Source: Cherax quadricarinatus
Taxonomy: Eukaryota; Arthropoda; Malacostraca; Decapoda; Parastacidae
NCBI RefSeq assembly: GCF_038502225.1
Contig: NC_091292.1
Coordinates: forward strand, 52,081,277 to 52,145,276
Length of the DNA stretch: 64,000 nt
Reading direction: 5' to 3'
The notes beneath the pieces are model-generated. The model searched no databases. It was not told the DNA's origin and was given only the letters and a program-made list of their open reading frames with translations. Below, one piece after another: positions 25,901 to 40,089 of this stretch. The position numbers and the translations under genes were made by a program. How positions within the stretch are numbered: position 1 is the stretch's first letter; each line of letters opens with the position of its first letter.

Positions 25901-28900
25901 CTGTCATATTTGAATGTTCTGGATGGATTTCCCTGTCATATTTCATTGTTCTGGACGGATTTCAATGTCATATTTCATTTTTCTGGACGGGTTTCCCTGT
26001 CATATTTCATTGTTCTGTACGAGTTTCCCTCTCATATTTCATTGTTCTGGAGGGGTTTGCATGTCATATTTCATTGTTCTGGACGGGTTTCCCTTTCATA
26101 TTTCAATGTTCTTGCCGGTTTTCCTCTCATATTTCAACGTTCTGAATGGGTTTCCCTGTCATATTTCATTGTTTTGGAATGGTTTCAATGACATATTTCA
26201 TTGTTCTGGACGGGTTTCCCTGTCATATTTCATTGTTCTGGACGGGTTTCCCTGTCATATTTCATTGCTCTGGACGGGTTTCCCTGTTATATTTCAATGT
26301 TCGGGACGGGTTTCCCTGTCATATTTCAATGATCTGGACGGGTTTCCCTGTCATATTTCAATGTTCTGGACGGGTTTCCCTGTCATATTTCATTGTTCTG
26401 GACGGGTTTCAATGTCATATTTCATTGTTCTGGACGGGTTTCCCTGTCATATTTTAATGTTCTGGACTGGTTTCTCTGTCATATTTCATTGTTCTGGACG
26501 GATTTCCTTGTCATATTTGAATGTTCTGGACGGGTTTCGTCTCATATTTCAATGTTCTGGACGGGATTCCCTATCATATTTCAATGTTCTGGACGGGTTT
26601 ACCTGTCATATTTCATTGTTCTTGACGGGTTTCCCTGTCATATTTCCATGTTCTGGACTGGTTTACCTGTCATATTTCAGTGTTCTCGAAGGGTTTCCCT
26701 GTCATATTTCAATGTTCTGGACGGGTTTTCCTGTCATATTTCGTTGCTCTGGACGGGTTTCCGTGTCATATTTCAATGTTATGGACGGGTTTCCCTGTCA
26801 TATTTCATTGTTCTGGACGGGTTTCCCTTTCATATTTCATTGTTCTGGAGGTTTTACCTGTCATATTTCAATGTTCTGGACGGGTTTCCCTGTCATATTT
26901 CATTGTTTTGGACGGGTTTCAATGACATATTTCATTGTTCTGGACGGGTTTCCTTGTCATATTTCATTGTTCTGGACGGGTTTGCCTGTCATATTTCATT
27001 GTTCCGGACGTTTTCCCTGTCATATTTCATTGTTCTGGACGGGTTTCCCTGTCATATTTCATTGTTCTGGACGGGTTTCTCTGTCATATTTCAATGTTCT
27101 GGACAGGTTTCCCTCTCATATTTCAATGTTCTGAACGGGGTTTCCTCTCATATTTCATTGTTCTGGACGGGTTTCCCTGCCATATTTCATTGTTCTGGAC
27201 GGGTTTCACTGTCATATTTCATTGTTCTGGACGATTTTCTATGTCATATTTCATTGTTCTGGACGGGTTTCCATGTCATATTTCATTGTTGTGGACGGGT
27301 TTCTTTGTCATATTTCAGTATTCTGGACGGGTTTCAATGTCATATTTCAATGTTCTGGAGGAGTTTCCCTGTCATATTTCATTGTTCTGAACGGGTTTCA
27401 ATGTCTTATTTCATTGTTCTGGACGGGTTTTCCAGTAATATTTCATTGTTCTGGACGGTTTCCCTGTCATATTTCATTGTTCTGGACGGGATTCCCTGTC
27501 ATATTTCAATGTTCTGTTCGGGTTACACTGTCATATTTCATTGTTCTGGACGGATTTCCCCTGTCATATTTCAATGTTATGGACGGGATTCCCTCTTATA
27601 TTTCATTGTCATTGACGGGTTTCCCTGTCATATTTCATTGTTCTGGACGGGTTTCAATGTCATATTTCATTGTCCTGGACGGGTTTCCCTGTCATATTTC
27701 ATTGTTCAGGACGGGTTTCACTGTCATATTTCAATGTTCTGGACGGCTTTCCCAGTCATATTTCATAGTTCAGGACGGGTTTCCGTGTGATATTTCATTG
27801 TTCTGGACGGGTTTCAATGTCATATTTCAATATTCTGGATGGATTTCCCATTCATATTTCATTGTTCTGGACGGGTTCCAATGTCATATTTCATTGTTCT
27901 GGACGGGTTTCCCTCTCATATTTCATTGTTCTGGATTGGTTTCCCTGTCATATTTAAATGTTCTGGACTGGTTTCCCTGTCATATTTCAATGCTTTTCAC
28001 GGGTTTCTCTGTCATATTTCATTGTTCTTGACGGGTTTCCTTATCATATTTCATTGTTCTGGACGGGTTTCCGTGTAACATTTCAATGTTCTTGACGAGA
28101 TTCCCTGTCATATTTCATTGTTCTGGACGGGTTTCCCTGTCATATTTCATTGTTCTGGACGGGTTTCAAAGTCATATTTCATTGTTCTGGACGGGTTTCA
28201 CTGTCATATTTCACTGTTCTGGACGGTTTTCTCTGTCATATTTCATTGTTCTGGAGGGGTTTCTCTGACATATTTCAATGCTCTGGACGGGATTCCCTGT
28301 CATATTTCAATGTTCTGTTCGGGTTTCACTGTCATATTTCATTGTTCTGGACGGGTTTCCCTGTCATATTTCAATATTCTGGACGTGTTTCCCTGACATA
28401 TTTCATTGTTCTGGACGGATTTCCCTGTCATATTTCAATGTTCTGGACGGGTTTCCCTCTCATATTTGAATGTTCTGGACGGGTTTCCCTGTCATATTTC
28501 ATTGTTCTGGACGGGTTTCAATGTCATATTTCATTGCTCTGGACGGGTTTTCCGCTAATATTTCAGTGTTCTGAACGAGTTTCCCTGTCATATTTCACTG
28601 TTTTGGACGAGTTTCACTGTCATATTTCATTGTTCAGGACGGGTTTCAATGTCATATTTCAGTGTTCTCGACGGGTTTCTCTGTCATATTACATTGCTCT
28701 GGACGGGTTTCAATGTCATATTTCATTGCTCTGGACGAGTTTCCCTGTCATATTTCATTGTTCTGGACTGGTTTCTCTGTCATACTTAAATGTTTTGGAC
28801 GGGTTTCCCTGTCATATTTCAATGTTTTTCACGGGTTTCTCTGTCATATTTCTTTGGTCTTGACGGGTTTCCATGTCATATTTCATTGTTCTGGACGGGT

Positions 28901-30700
28901 TTCCATGTCATATTTCATTGTTCTGGACGGGTTTCCCTCTCATATTTCATTGTTCTGGACGGGTTTCCCTGTCATATTTCGTTGTTCTTGACGGGTTTCC
29001 CTGTCATATTTAAATGTTCTTGACGAGTTTCCCTGTCATATTTAATTGTTCTGGACGGGTTTCCGTGTCATATTTCATTGTTCTGTACGGGTTTCACTGT
29101 CATATTTCATTGTTCTGGACGGGTTTCTCTGTCATTTTTCTTTGTTCTGGACGGGTTTCCCTGTCATATTTCAATGTTTTTGACGAGTTTCCCTGTCATA
29201 TTTCATTGTTCTGGACGGGTTTCCCTGTCATATTTCATTGTTCTGGACGGGTTTCCCTGTCATATTTCTATGTTCTTGACGAGTTTCCCTGTCATATTTC
29301 ATTGTTCTATATCGGTTTCCTTGTCATATATCTTTGTTCTGGACGGGTTTCCCTGTCATATTTCATTGTTATGGACGGGTTTCCCTGTCATATTTCAATG
29401 TTCTTGACGAGTTTCCCTGCCATATTTCATTGTTCTGGACGGGTTTTCCTGTCATATTTCATAGTTCTGGACGGGTTTCCCTGTCATTTTTCAATGTTCT
29501 TGACGAGTTTCCCTGTCATATTTCATTGTCCTGGACGTTTTTCCCTGTCATATTACATTGTTCTTGACGGGTTTCCCTGTCATATTTCAATGTTCTGGAC
29601 GTTTTCCCTGTCATATTTCATTGTTCTGGACGGGTTTTCCTGTCATATTTCATTGTTCTGGACGGGTTTCCCTGTCATATTTCATTGTTCTGGACGGGTT
29701 TCCCTCTCGTATTTCATTGTTCTGGACGGGTTTCCCTCTCGTATTTCATTGTTCTGGACGGGTTTCCGTGTCATATTTCATCGTTCTGGACGGGTTTTCC
29801 TGTCGTATTTCGTCGTTCTTGATGGATTTACCTGTCATATTTAATTGTTCTGGACGGGTTCCCCTGTCATCTTTCATTGTTCTGGACGGATTTCCCTGTC
29901 ATATTTCATCGTTCTTTAGGGGTTTTCCTGTCATATTTCATTGTTCTGGACAGGTTTCACTGTCATATTTCCTTGTTCTGGACAGATTTCACTCTCATAT
30001 TTCATATTTCGGGACGGGTTTACCTGTCATATTTCATTGTTCTGGACTGGTTTCCCTGTCAAATTTCATTGTTCTGGACGGGTTTCCCAGTCATATTTCA
30101 TTGTTCTGGAAGGGTTTCCCTGTCAAATTTCATTGTTCTGGACTGGTTTCCCTGTCATATTTCATTGTTCTGGACGGATTTCCCTTTCGTATTTCATTGT
30201 TCTGGACGGATTTCCCTTTCATATTTCATTGTTCTGGCCGGTTTCCCTCTCATATATCATTGTTTTGGACGGATTTCCCTTTCATATTTCATTGTTTTGT
30301 AGTGGTTTCCCTTTCATATTTCATTGTTATGGACGGGTTTCCCTCTCATATTTCGTTGTTCTGGACGGGTTTCCCTTTCATATTTCATTGTTCCGGACGT
30401 GTTTCCCTGTTATATTTCATTGTTCTGTACGGGTTTAGATGTCATATTTCATTGTTCTGTATGGGTTTCCATATCATATTTCATTTTTCTGTACGGGTTT
30501 CCTTGTCATATTTCACTGTTCTTGACGGGTTTCCCTGTCATATTTCATTGTTCTGGACGTGTTTCCCTCTCATGTTTCATTGTTTTGGACGGATTTCCCT
30601 GTCATATTTCATTGTTCTGGATGGGTTTCCCATTCATATTTCATTGTTCTGGACGGATTTCCCTGTCACATTTTATCGTTCAGGACGGGTTTCCCTGTCA
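19900..30700 (+). repeat. Mixed-variant segment of the satellite
   Basis: Consensus units alternate with TTTCAATGTTCTGG units and with GGTTTCAATGTCATATTTC units. TTCTTGACGAGTTTCCCTG units cluster around 23.2-23.8 and 29.0-29.5 kb. Blocks repeat within the segment; for example CATGTTTTCCCTG-type units after GTCCTGGACG appear near 23810, 23930, 24060 and 29525. The boundaries are approximate. Confidence 0.65.
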
Positions 30701-32774
30701 AATTTCATTGTTCTGGACGGGTTTCCCTGTCATATTTCATTCTTCTGGACGGGTTCGTTGTCATATTTCATTGTTCTGGAGGGGTTTCCCTGTCATATTT
30801 CATTGTTCTGGAGGGGTTTCCCTGTCGTATTTCATTGTTCTGGACGGGTTTCCCTGTCATATTTCATTGTTCTGGAGGGTTTTCCCTGTCGTATTTCATT
30901 GTTCCGGACGTGTTTCCCTGTCATATTTCATTGTTCTGGACGAGTTTCCCTGTCATATTTCATTGTTCTTGAGGGGTTTCCCTCTCATATTTCATTTTTC
31001 TGGAGGGGTTTCCCTGTCGTATTTCATTGTCCCGGACAGGTTTCCCTGTCATATTTCAGTTCTGGACGAGTTTCCCTCTCATATTTCATTGTTCTGGAGG
31101 GGTTTCCTTGTCACATTTCGTTGTTCTGGATGGGTTTTGTTGTCAAATTTCATTGTTCTGGACTGGTTTCCTTGTCATATTTCATTGTTCTGGACGGATT
31201 TCCCTTTCATATTTCATTGTTCTGGACGGGTTTCCCTCTCTTATATCATTGTTTTGGACGGATTTCCCTTTCATATTTCATTGTTATGGACGGGTTTCCC
31301 TCTCATATTTCATTGTTCTGGACGGGTTTCCCTTTCATATTTCATTGTTCTGGAGGGGTTTCTCTGTCATATTTCATTCTTTTGGACGGGTTTCCCTGTC
31401 ATATTTCATTCTTCTGGACCGATTTCCATATCATATTTCATTGTTCTGGACGGTTTTCCTTGTCATATTTCATTTTTGTGGAGGTGTTTCTATGTCATTT
31501 TTCATTTTTCTTTAGGGGTTTCCCTATCATATTTTATTGTTCTGGAGGAGTTTCCCTGTCATTTTTCATTTTTCTGGAGGGGTTTCCTTATCATATTTCA
31601 TTGTTCCGGACGTGTTTCCCTGTTATATTTCATTGTTCTGGACTGGTTTAGATGTCATATTTCATTGTTCTGGGCGGGTTTCCATGTCATATTTAATTTT
31701 TCTGTACGGGTTTCCTTTTCGTATTTCACTGTTCTTGACGGGTTTCCCTGTCATATTTCATTGTTCTGGACGTGTTTCCCTGTCATGTTCCATTGTTTTG
31801 GACGGATTTCCCTGTCATATTTCATTGTTCGTGACGGGTTTTTCTGTCATATTTCATTCTGGACGGGTTTCCATGTCATATTTCATTCTTCTGGACGGAT
31901 TTCCGTCACATTTCATCGTTCAGGTCGGGTTTCTTAGTCAAATTTCATTGTTCTGGACGGGTTTCCCTGTAATATTTCATTGTTCTGGACGGGTTTCGTT
32001 GTCATATTTCATTGTTCTGGACATATTTCACTGTCATATTTCATATTTCTGGACGGGTTTACCTCTCATATTTCATTGTTCTGGAGGTGTTTCCTAGTCA
32101 TATTTCATTGTTATGGACGGGTTTCCCTGACGTATTTCATTGTTCTGTGCGGGTTTCCTTGTCATATTTCATTGTTCTGGAGGGGTTTCCCTGTCATATT
32201 TCATTGTTCTGGAAGTGTTTCCCTGTCATATTTCATTGTTCTGAAGGGGTTTCCCTGTCATATTTCCTTGGTCTGGAAGTGTTTCCCTGTCATATTTTAT
32301 TGTTCTGGACGGCTTTCCATGTCATATTTCATTGTTCTGGATGGCTTTCACTGTCATATTTCATTGTCCTGGACGGGTTTCCCTGTCATATTTCATTGTT
32401 CTGGAAGGGTTTCGGTGTCATATTTCCTTGTTCTGGACGGATTTCCCTGTCATATGTCATTGTTCTGGACGCGTTTCCCTGTCATATTTCCTTGTCCTCG
32501 ACGGGTTTCAATGTCATGTTTTATTCTTCTGGACAGGTTTCCCTGTCAAATTTCATTGTTCTGGACGGGTTTCCCTGTCATGAATCAATGTTCTGTACGG
32601 GTTTTCCTGTCATATTTCAATGTTCTGGACGGGTTTCCCATTCATATTTAATTGTCCTGGACGGGTTTCTCTGTCATATTTCAATGTTCTGGACGGGTTT
32701 CCCATTCATATTTCATTGTTCTGGACGGATTTCCCTGTCACATTTCATCGTTCAGGACGGGTTTCGTCTTCATT

Positions 32775-33080
32775 GTTCGACGGGTTTCTCTATATTTTTG
32801 TTTTAGTTGTTTTCGTCATATTTATTCTTCTGATTTGTATTTCATCCTCTGGACGGATTTCCTGTCACATTTCATCGTTCAGGACGGGTTTCCTGTCAAA
32901 TTTCATTGTCGGTTTCAGACGCTTTCGTATCATTCTTGGCCTCATTCACCTTTTTCGTTCAGGACGGGTTTCCCCTCTCATTTTTCATTGTTCTGGCTTC
33001 ATTTTTCATGTTCTGGACGGCTTTCACTTGTCATGATTCATTGTTCTGACATGGGTTCTTTTTCTGGGTGTCATAATTCC
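32775..33080 (+). other. Irregular, indel-rich patch in the satellite
   Basis: The 32-bp rhythm is lost here. Pieces such as GTTTCGTCTTCATTGTTCG and TATATTTTTGTTTTAGTTG lie between recognisable units. It may be poor consensus sequence or a genuinely decayed stretch. The regular array resumes on both sides. Confidence 0.6.
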
Positions 33081-36000
33081 TTGTTCTGGATGGGTTTCCC
33101 ATTCATATTTCATTGTTCTGGACGGATTTCCCTGTCACATTTCATCGTTCAGGACGGGTTTCCCTGTCAAATTTCATTGTTCTGGACGCGTTTCCCTGTT
33201 ATACTTCATTGTTCTGGACGGGTTTACCTGTCATATTTCATTGTTGTGGACGGGCTTTCCTGACATATTTCATTGTTCTAGTCGGCTTTCCCGGTCATAT
33301 TTCATTGTTCTGGACGGGTTTTCCTGTCATATTTCCTTGTTCTGGACGCGTTTTCCTGTAATATTTCATTGTTCTTCTACGGGTTTTCCTGTCATATTTC
33401 ATTGTTCTGGACGGGTTTTCCTGTCATATTTCATTGTTGTGGATGGGTTTTCCTGTCATATTTCATTGTTCTGAACTCGTTTCCCTGTCATATTTCATTG
33501 TTCTGGATCGGTTTCCCTGTCAAATTTCATTGTTCTTGACGGGTTTCCCTTCCATTTTTCACTGTTCTGGACGGGTTTCTCTGTCATTTTTCATTGTTCT
33601 GGACTGGTTTCCTTGTCAGGATTCAATGTTCTGGACGGGTTTTCCTGTCATATTTCATTGTTCTGGACGGGTTTTCCTTTCATATTTCATCGTTCTGGAC
33701 GGGTTTTCCTGTAATATTTCGTTGTTGTGGACGCGTTTTCCTGTCATATTTCATTGTTCTGAACGGGTTTCCCTGTCATGTTTCATTGTTCTGGACGGAT
33801 TTCCCTGTAATATTTCATTGTTCTGGACTCATTTTCCTGTCATATTTCATTGTTCTGAACGGGTTTCCCAGTCATATTTCATTGTTCTGGACGGGTTTCT
33901 CTGTCATGTTTGATTGTTCTGGACGGATTTCCCTGTAATATTTCATTGTTCTGGACGGGTTTTCCAGTCATATTTCATTGTTCTGAACGGGTTTCCCAGT
34001 TATATTTCATTGTTCTGGACGGGTTTCTCTGTCATGTTTGATTGTTCTGGACGGATTTCCCTGTAATATTTCATTGTTCTGGACGTGTTTCCCTGTCACA
34101 TTTCAATGTTCTGGACGGGTTTCGCTGTCATATTTCAATGTTATGAACGGGTTTCCGTGTCATATTTCATCTTTCTGGACGGGTTTTCCTGTCGTATATC
34201 ATTGTTCTTGACGGGTTTCCCTGTCATATTTCATTGTTGTGGACGGGTTTTCTTGTCGTATTTCGCCGTTCTTGAGGTGTTTCCCTGTCATATGTAATTC
34301 TTCTGGACAGATTTCACTGCCATATTTCATATTTTTGGACGGGTTTACGTGTCATATTTCATTGTTCTGGACGTGTTTCCCTGTCATATTTCATTGACCT
34401 GGACGGGTTTCCCTGTCATATTTCATTGTTTTGGACGGGTTTCCCTGTCAAATTTCATTGTTCTGGACGGGTTTCCCTGACATATTTCACTGTTCTGGAC
34501 GGGTTTCCCTCTCATTTTTCATTGTTCTGGATGGGATTCCCTGTCTTGATTCATTGTTCAGGACGTGTTTTGCTGTCATATTTCATTGTTCTGGACGGGT
34601 TTCCCTGTCATATTTCATTGTTCTGGATGGCTTTCACTGTCATATTTCATTGATCTGGACTGGTTTCCCTGTCATATTTCACAGTTCTGGACGGGTTTCC
34701 CTGTCACATTTCATTGTTCCTGACTGGTTTCAATGTCATATTTCATTGTTCTGTACGGGTTTCCCTGTCACATTTCATTGTTCTGTTCGGGTTTCCCTGT
34801 CATATTTCATTGTTCTGACGGTTTCTGTCATATTTCATTGTTCTGACGGATTTCCTGTCATTTGTCATTGTTCTGGACGCGTTTCATTGTCATATTTCCT
34901 TGTTCTGGACGGGTTTCCCTGTCATATTTCATTCTTCTGGACGGGTTTCCCTGTCAAATTTCATTGTTCTTGACTGGTTTCCCTGCCATTTTTCACTGTT
35001 CTAGACGGGTTTCCCTGTCATTTTTCATTGTTTTGGAGGGGTTTCCCTGTCATGATTCATTGTTCTGGACGGGTTTTCCTGTCATATTTCATTGATCTGG
35101 ACGGGATTCTCTGTCATATTTCATTCTTTTGGACGGGTTTCCCTGTCATATTTCATCGTTCTGGACGGTTTTCCCTGTCAAATTTCATTGTTCTGGACTG
35201 GTTTCTCTGTCATATTTCTTTATTCTGGACAGGTTTCGTTGTCATATTTCATTGTTCTGGAGGGGTTTCTCTGTCGTATTTCAATGTTTTGGAGGGGTTT
35301 CCCTGTCATATTTCATTGTTTTGGAAGGGTTTCCCTGTCATATTTCATTGTTTTGGAGGGGTTTCCCTGTCATATTTCATTGTTTTGGAGGGCTTTCTCT
35401 GTCGTATTTCTTTCATTGTTCTGACGGGTTTCTGTCATATTTCATTGCTATGGAGGGGCCTTTCTTTCATATTTCATTGTTCTGGAGGAGTTTCTGTCGT
35501 ATTTCATTGTTCCGGGACGGTTTCTGTCATATTTCATTGTTCCTGGACGGGGTGTTTCTGTCATATTTCATTGTTCTGACGGTTTTGTGTCTTATTTCAT
35601 TGTTCTGTATGGTTTCCCTGTCATATTTCATTGTTCTGACGGGTTTCACTGTCATTTTTCATTGTTCTGACGGATTTCCTGTCAAATGTCATTGTTCTGA
35701 CGGGTTTCTGTCATATTTCATTCTTTCTGTAATGGATTTTTTCTGTCATATGTCATTGGTCTTGACGCGTTTCCTTGTCATATTACATTCTTCTGACGGG
35801 TTTCCCTGTCAAATTTCATAGTTCTTGACGGGTTTCCCTGCCATTTTTCACTGTTCTGGACGGGTTTCCCTGTCATTTTTCATTGTTCTGGACGGGTTTC
35901 CCTGTCATGATTCATTGTTCTGGACGGGTTTTCCTGTCATATTTCATTGTTTTAATGGGTTTCCCATTCATATTTCATTGTTCTGGACGGATTTCCCTGT

Positions 36001-39000
36001 CATATTTCATCGTTCAGGACGGGTTTCCCTGTCAAATTTCATTGTTCTGGACGATTTTCTCTCTCATATTTCATTCTTCTGGACGGGTTCGTTGTAATAT
36101 TTCATTGTTCTGGAGGGGTTTCCCTGTCATATTTCATTTTTCTGGAGGGGTTTCCCTGTCGTATTTCATTGTTCTGGACGGGTTTCCCTGTCATATTTCA
36201 TTGTTCTGGAGGGTTTTTCCTGTCGTATTTCATTGTTCCGGACGTGTTTCCCTGTCATATTTCATTGTTCTGGACGAGTTTCCCTCTCATATTTCATTGT
36301 TCTGGAGGGGTTTCCCTGTCGTATTTCATTGTCCTGACGGGTTTCTGTCATATTTCAGTTCTGGACGAGTTTCTCTCATATTTCATTATTCTGAGGGGGT
36401 TTCTTGTAACATTTCATTGTTCTGAGGGGTTTCCAGTCATATTTCATTGTTCTGGAGGGGTTTCCCTGTCAAATTTCATTGTTCTGGACTGGTTTCCCTG
36501 TCATATTTCATTGTTCTGACGGATTTTTCCTTTCTATTTCATTGTTCTGACGGATTTCCCCTTTCACATTTCATTGTTCTGACGGGTTTCTCTCATATTT
36601 CATTGTTTTGGACGGATTTCCTTCATATTTCATTGTTCTGTAGTGGTTTCCCATTCATATTTCATTGTTATGGACGGGTTTCCTTGTCATATTTCATTGT
36701 TCTGGACTGGTTTCACTGTCATATTTCATTGTTCTGGACGGCTTTCACTGTCATATTTCATTGTTCTGGAGGGGTTTCCCTCTCATATTTCATTGTTCTG
36801 GACGGGGTTCCCTCTCAGATTTCATTATTCTGGAGTGGTTTCTCTGTCATATTTCATTGTTCTTGACGGGTTTCCCTCTCATATTTCATTGCTATGGAGG
36901 GGTTTCCCTGTCATATTTCATTGTTCTGGAGGAGTTTCCCTGTCGTATTTCATTGTTCCGGACGGGTTTCCCTGTCATATTTCATTGTTCCGGACGGGTT
37001 TCCCTGTCATATTTCATTGTTCTGGACGGTTTTCGGTGTCATATTTCATTGTTCTGTACGGGTTTCCCTGTCATATTTCATTGTTCTGGACGGGTTTCAC
37101 TGTCATTTTTCATTGTTCTGGACGGATTTCCCTGTCAAATGTCATTGTTCTGGACGGGTTTCCCTGTCATATTTCATTCTTCTGTACGGATTTCTCTGTC
37201 ATATGTCATTGGTCTTGACGCGTTTCCTTGTCATATTTCATTCTTCTGACGGTTTCCTGTCAAATTTCTATAGTTCTTGACGGGTTTCTGCCTTTTTATT
37301 TTTCACTGTTCTGACGGGTTTCCTGTCATTTTTCATTGTTCTGGACGGGTTTCCCTGTCATGATACATTGTTCTGGACGGGTTTTCCTGTCATATTTCAT
37401 TGTTTTAACGGGTTTCCCATTCATATTTCATTGTTCTGGACGGATTTCCCTGTCATATTTCATCGTTCAGGACGGGTTTCCCTGTCAAATTTCATTGTTC
37501 TGGACGATTTTCCCTGTCATATTTCATTCTTCTGGACGGGTTCGTTGTAATATTTCATTGTTCTGGAGGGGTTTCCCTGTCATATTTCATTGTTTTGGAA
37601 GGGTTTCCCTGTCATATTTCATTGTTTTGGAGGGGTTTCCGTGTCATATTTCATTGTTTTGGAGGGGTTTCTCTGTCGTATTTCATTGTTCTGGACGGGT
37701 TTCCCTGTCATATTTCATTGCTATGGAGGGGTTTCAATGTCATATTTCATTGTTCTGGAGGAGTTTCCTTTGTCGTATTTCTTATTGTTCCTGACGGGTT
37801 TCCTCCGACAGTATTTCATTGTTCTGGACGGTTTTCGGTGTCTTATTTCATTGTTCTGTACGGGTTTCCCTGTCATATTTCATTGTTCTGGACGGGTTTC
37901 ACTGTTATTTTTTCATTGTTCTGGACGGATTTCCCTGTCAAATGTCATTGTTCTGGACGGGTTTCCCTGTCATATTTCATTCTTCTGTACGGATTTCTCT
38001 GTCATATGTCATTGGTCTTGACGCGTTTCCTTGTCATATTTCATTCTTCTGGACGGGTTTCCCTGTCAAATTTCATAGTTCTTGACGGGTTTCCCTGCCA
38101 TTTTTCACTGTTCTGGACGGGTTTCCCTGTCATTTTTCATTGTTCTGGACGGGTTTCCCTGTCATGATTCATTGTTCTGGACGGGTTTTCCTGTCATATT
38201 TCATTGTTTTAATGGGTTTCCCATTCATATTTCATTGTTCTGGACGGATTTCCCTGTCATATTTCATCGTTCAGGACGGGTTTCCCTGTCAAATTTCATT
38301 GTTCTGGACGATTTTCTCTCATATTTCATTCTTCTGACGGGTTCGTTGTAATATTTCATTGTTCTGGAGGGGGTTTCTGTCATATTTCATTTTTCTGGAG
38401 GGGTTTCTGTCGTATTTCATTGTTCTGACGGGTTTCCTGTCATATTTCATTGTTCTGGAGGGTTTTCCCTGTCGTATTTCATTGTTCCTGACGTGTTTCC
38501 TTGTCATATTTCATTGTTCTGGACGAGTTTCCCTGTCATATTTCATTGTTCTTGAGGGGCTTCCCTGTCGTATTTCATTGTCCCGGACGGGTTTCCCTGT
38601 CATATTTCAGTTCTGGACGAGTTTCCCTCTCATATTTCATTATTCTGGAGGGGTTTCCTTGTAACATTTCATTGTTCTGGAGGGGTTTCCCTGTCATATT
38701 TCATTGTTCTGGAGGGTTTCTGTCAAATTTCATTGTTCTGACTGGTTTCTGTCATATTTCATTGTTCTGGATTTGGATTTCCTTTCACATTTCATTGTTC
38801 TGACGGGTTTCTCTCATATTTCATTGTTTTGGACGGATTTCATATTTCATTGTTCTGTAGTGGTTTCCATTCATATTTCATTGTTATGGACGGTTTCTTT
38901 CTCATATTTCATTTTTCTGGACTGGTTTCACTGTCATATTTCATTGTTCTGGATTTGCTTTCACTGTCATATTTCATTGTTCTGAGGGGTTTCTCTCATA

Positions 39001-40089
39001 TTTCATTGTTCTGGGATCTTCCTCTCAGATTTCATTATTCTGGAGTGGTTTCTCTGTCATATTTCATTGTTCTTGACGGGTTTCCCTCTCATATTTCATT
39101 GCTATGGAGGGGTTTCCCTGTCATATTTCATTGTTCTGGAGGAGTTTCCCTGTCGTATTTCATTGTTCCGGACGGGTTTCCCTGTCATATTTCATTGTTC
39201 CGGACGGGTTTCCCTGTCATATTTCATTGTTCTGGACGGTTTTCGGTGTCATATTTCATTGTTCTGTACGGGTTTCCCTGTCATATTTCATTGTTCTGGA
39301 CGGGTTTCACTGTCATTTTTCATTGTTCTGGACGGATTTCCCTGTCAAATGTCATTGTTCTGGACGGGTTTCCCTGTCATATTTCATTCTTTCTGTACGG
39401 ATTTCTTTCTGTCATATGTCATTGGTCTTGACGCGTTTCTTGTCATATTTCATTCTTCTGACGGGTTTCTGTCAAATTTCATAGTTCTTGACGGGCTTTC
39501 TGCCATTTTTCACTGTTCTGACGGTTTCTGTCATTTTTCATTGTTCTGACGGGTTTCCCTGTCATGATTCATTGTTCTGGACGGGTTTTCCTGTCATATT
39601 TCATTGTTTTAATGGGTTTCCCATTCATATTTCATTGTTCTGGACGGATTTCCCTGTCATATTTCATCGTTCAGGACGGGTTTCCCTGTCAAATTTCATT
39701 GTTCTGGACGATTTTCCCTGTCATATTTCATTCTTCTGGACGGGTTCGTTGTAATATTTCATTGTTCTGGAGGGGTTTCCCTGTCATATTTCATTTTTCT
39801 GGAGGGGTTTCCCTGTCGTATTTCATTGTTCTGGACGGGTTTCCCTGTCATATTTCATTGTTCTGGAGGGTTTTTCCTGTCGTATTTCATTGTTCCGGAC
39901 GTGTTTCCCTGTCATATTTCATTGTTCTGGACGAGTTTCCCTCTCATATTTCATTGTTCTGGAGGGGTTTCCCTGTCGTATTTCATTGTCCCGGACGGGT
40001 TTCCCTGTCATATTTCAGTTCTGGACGAGTTTCCCTCTCATATTTCATTATTCTGGAGGGGTTTCCTTGTAACATTTCATTGTTCTGGA

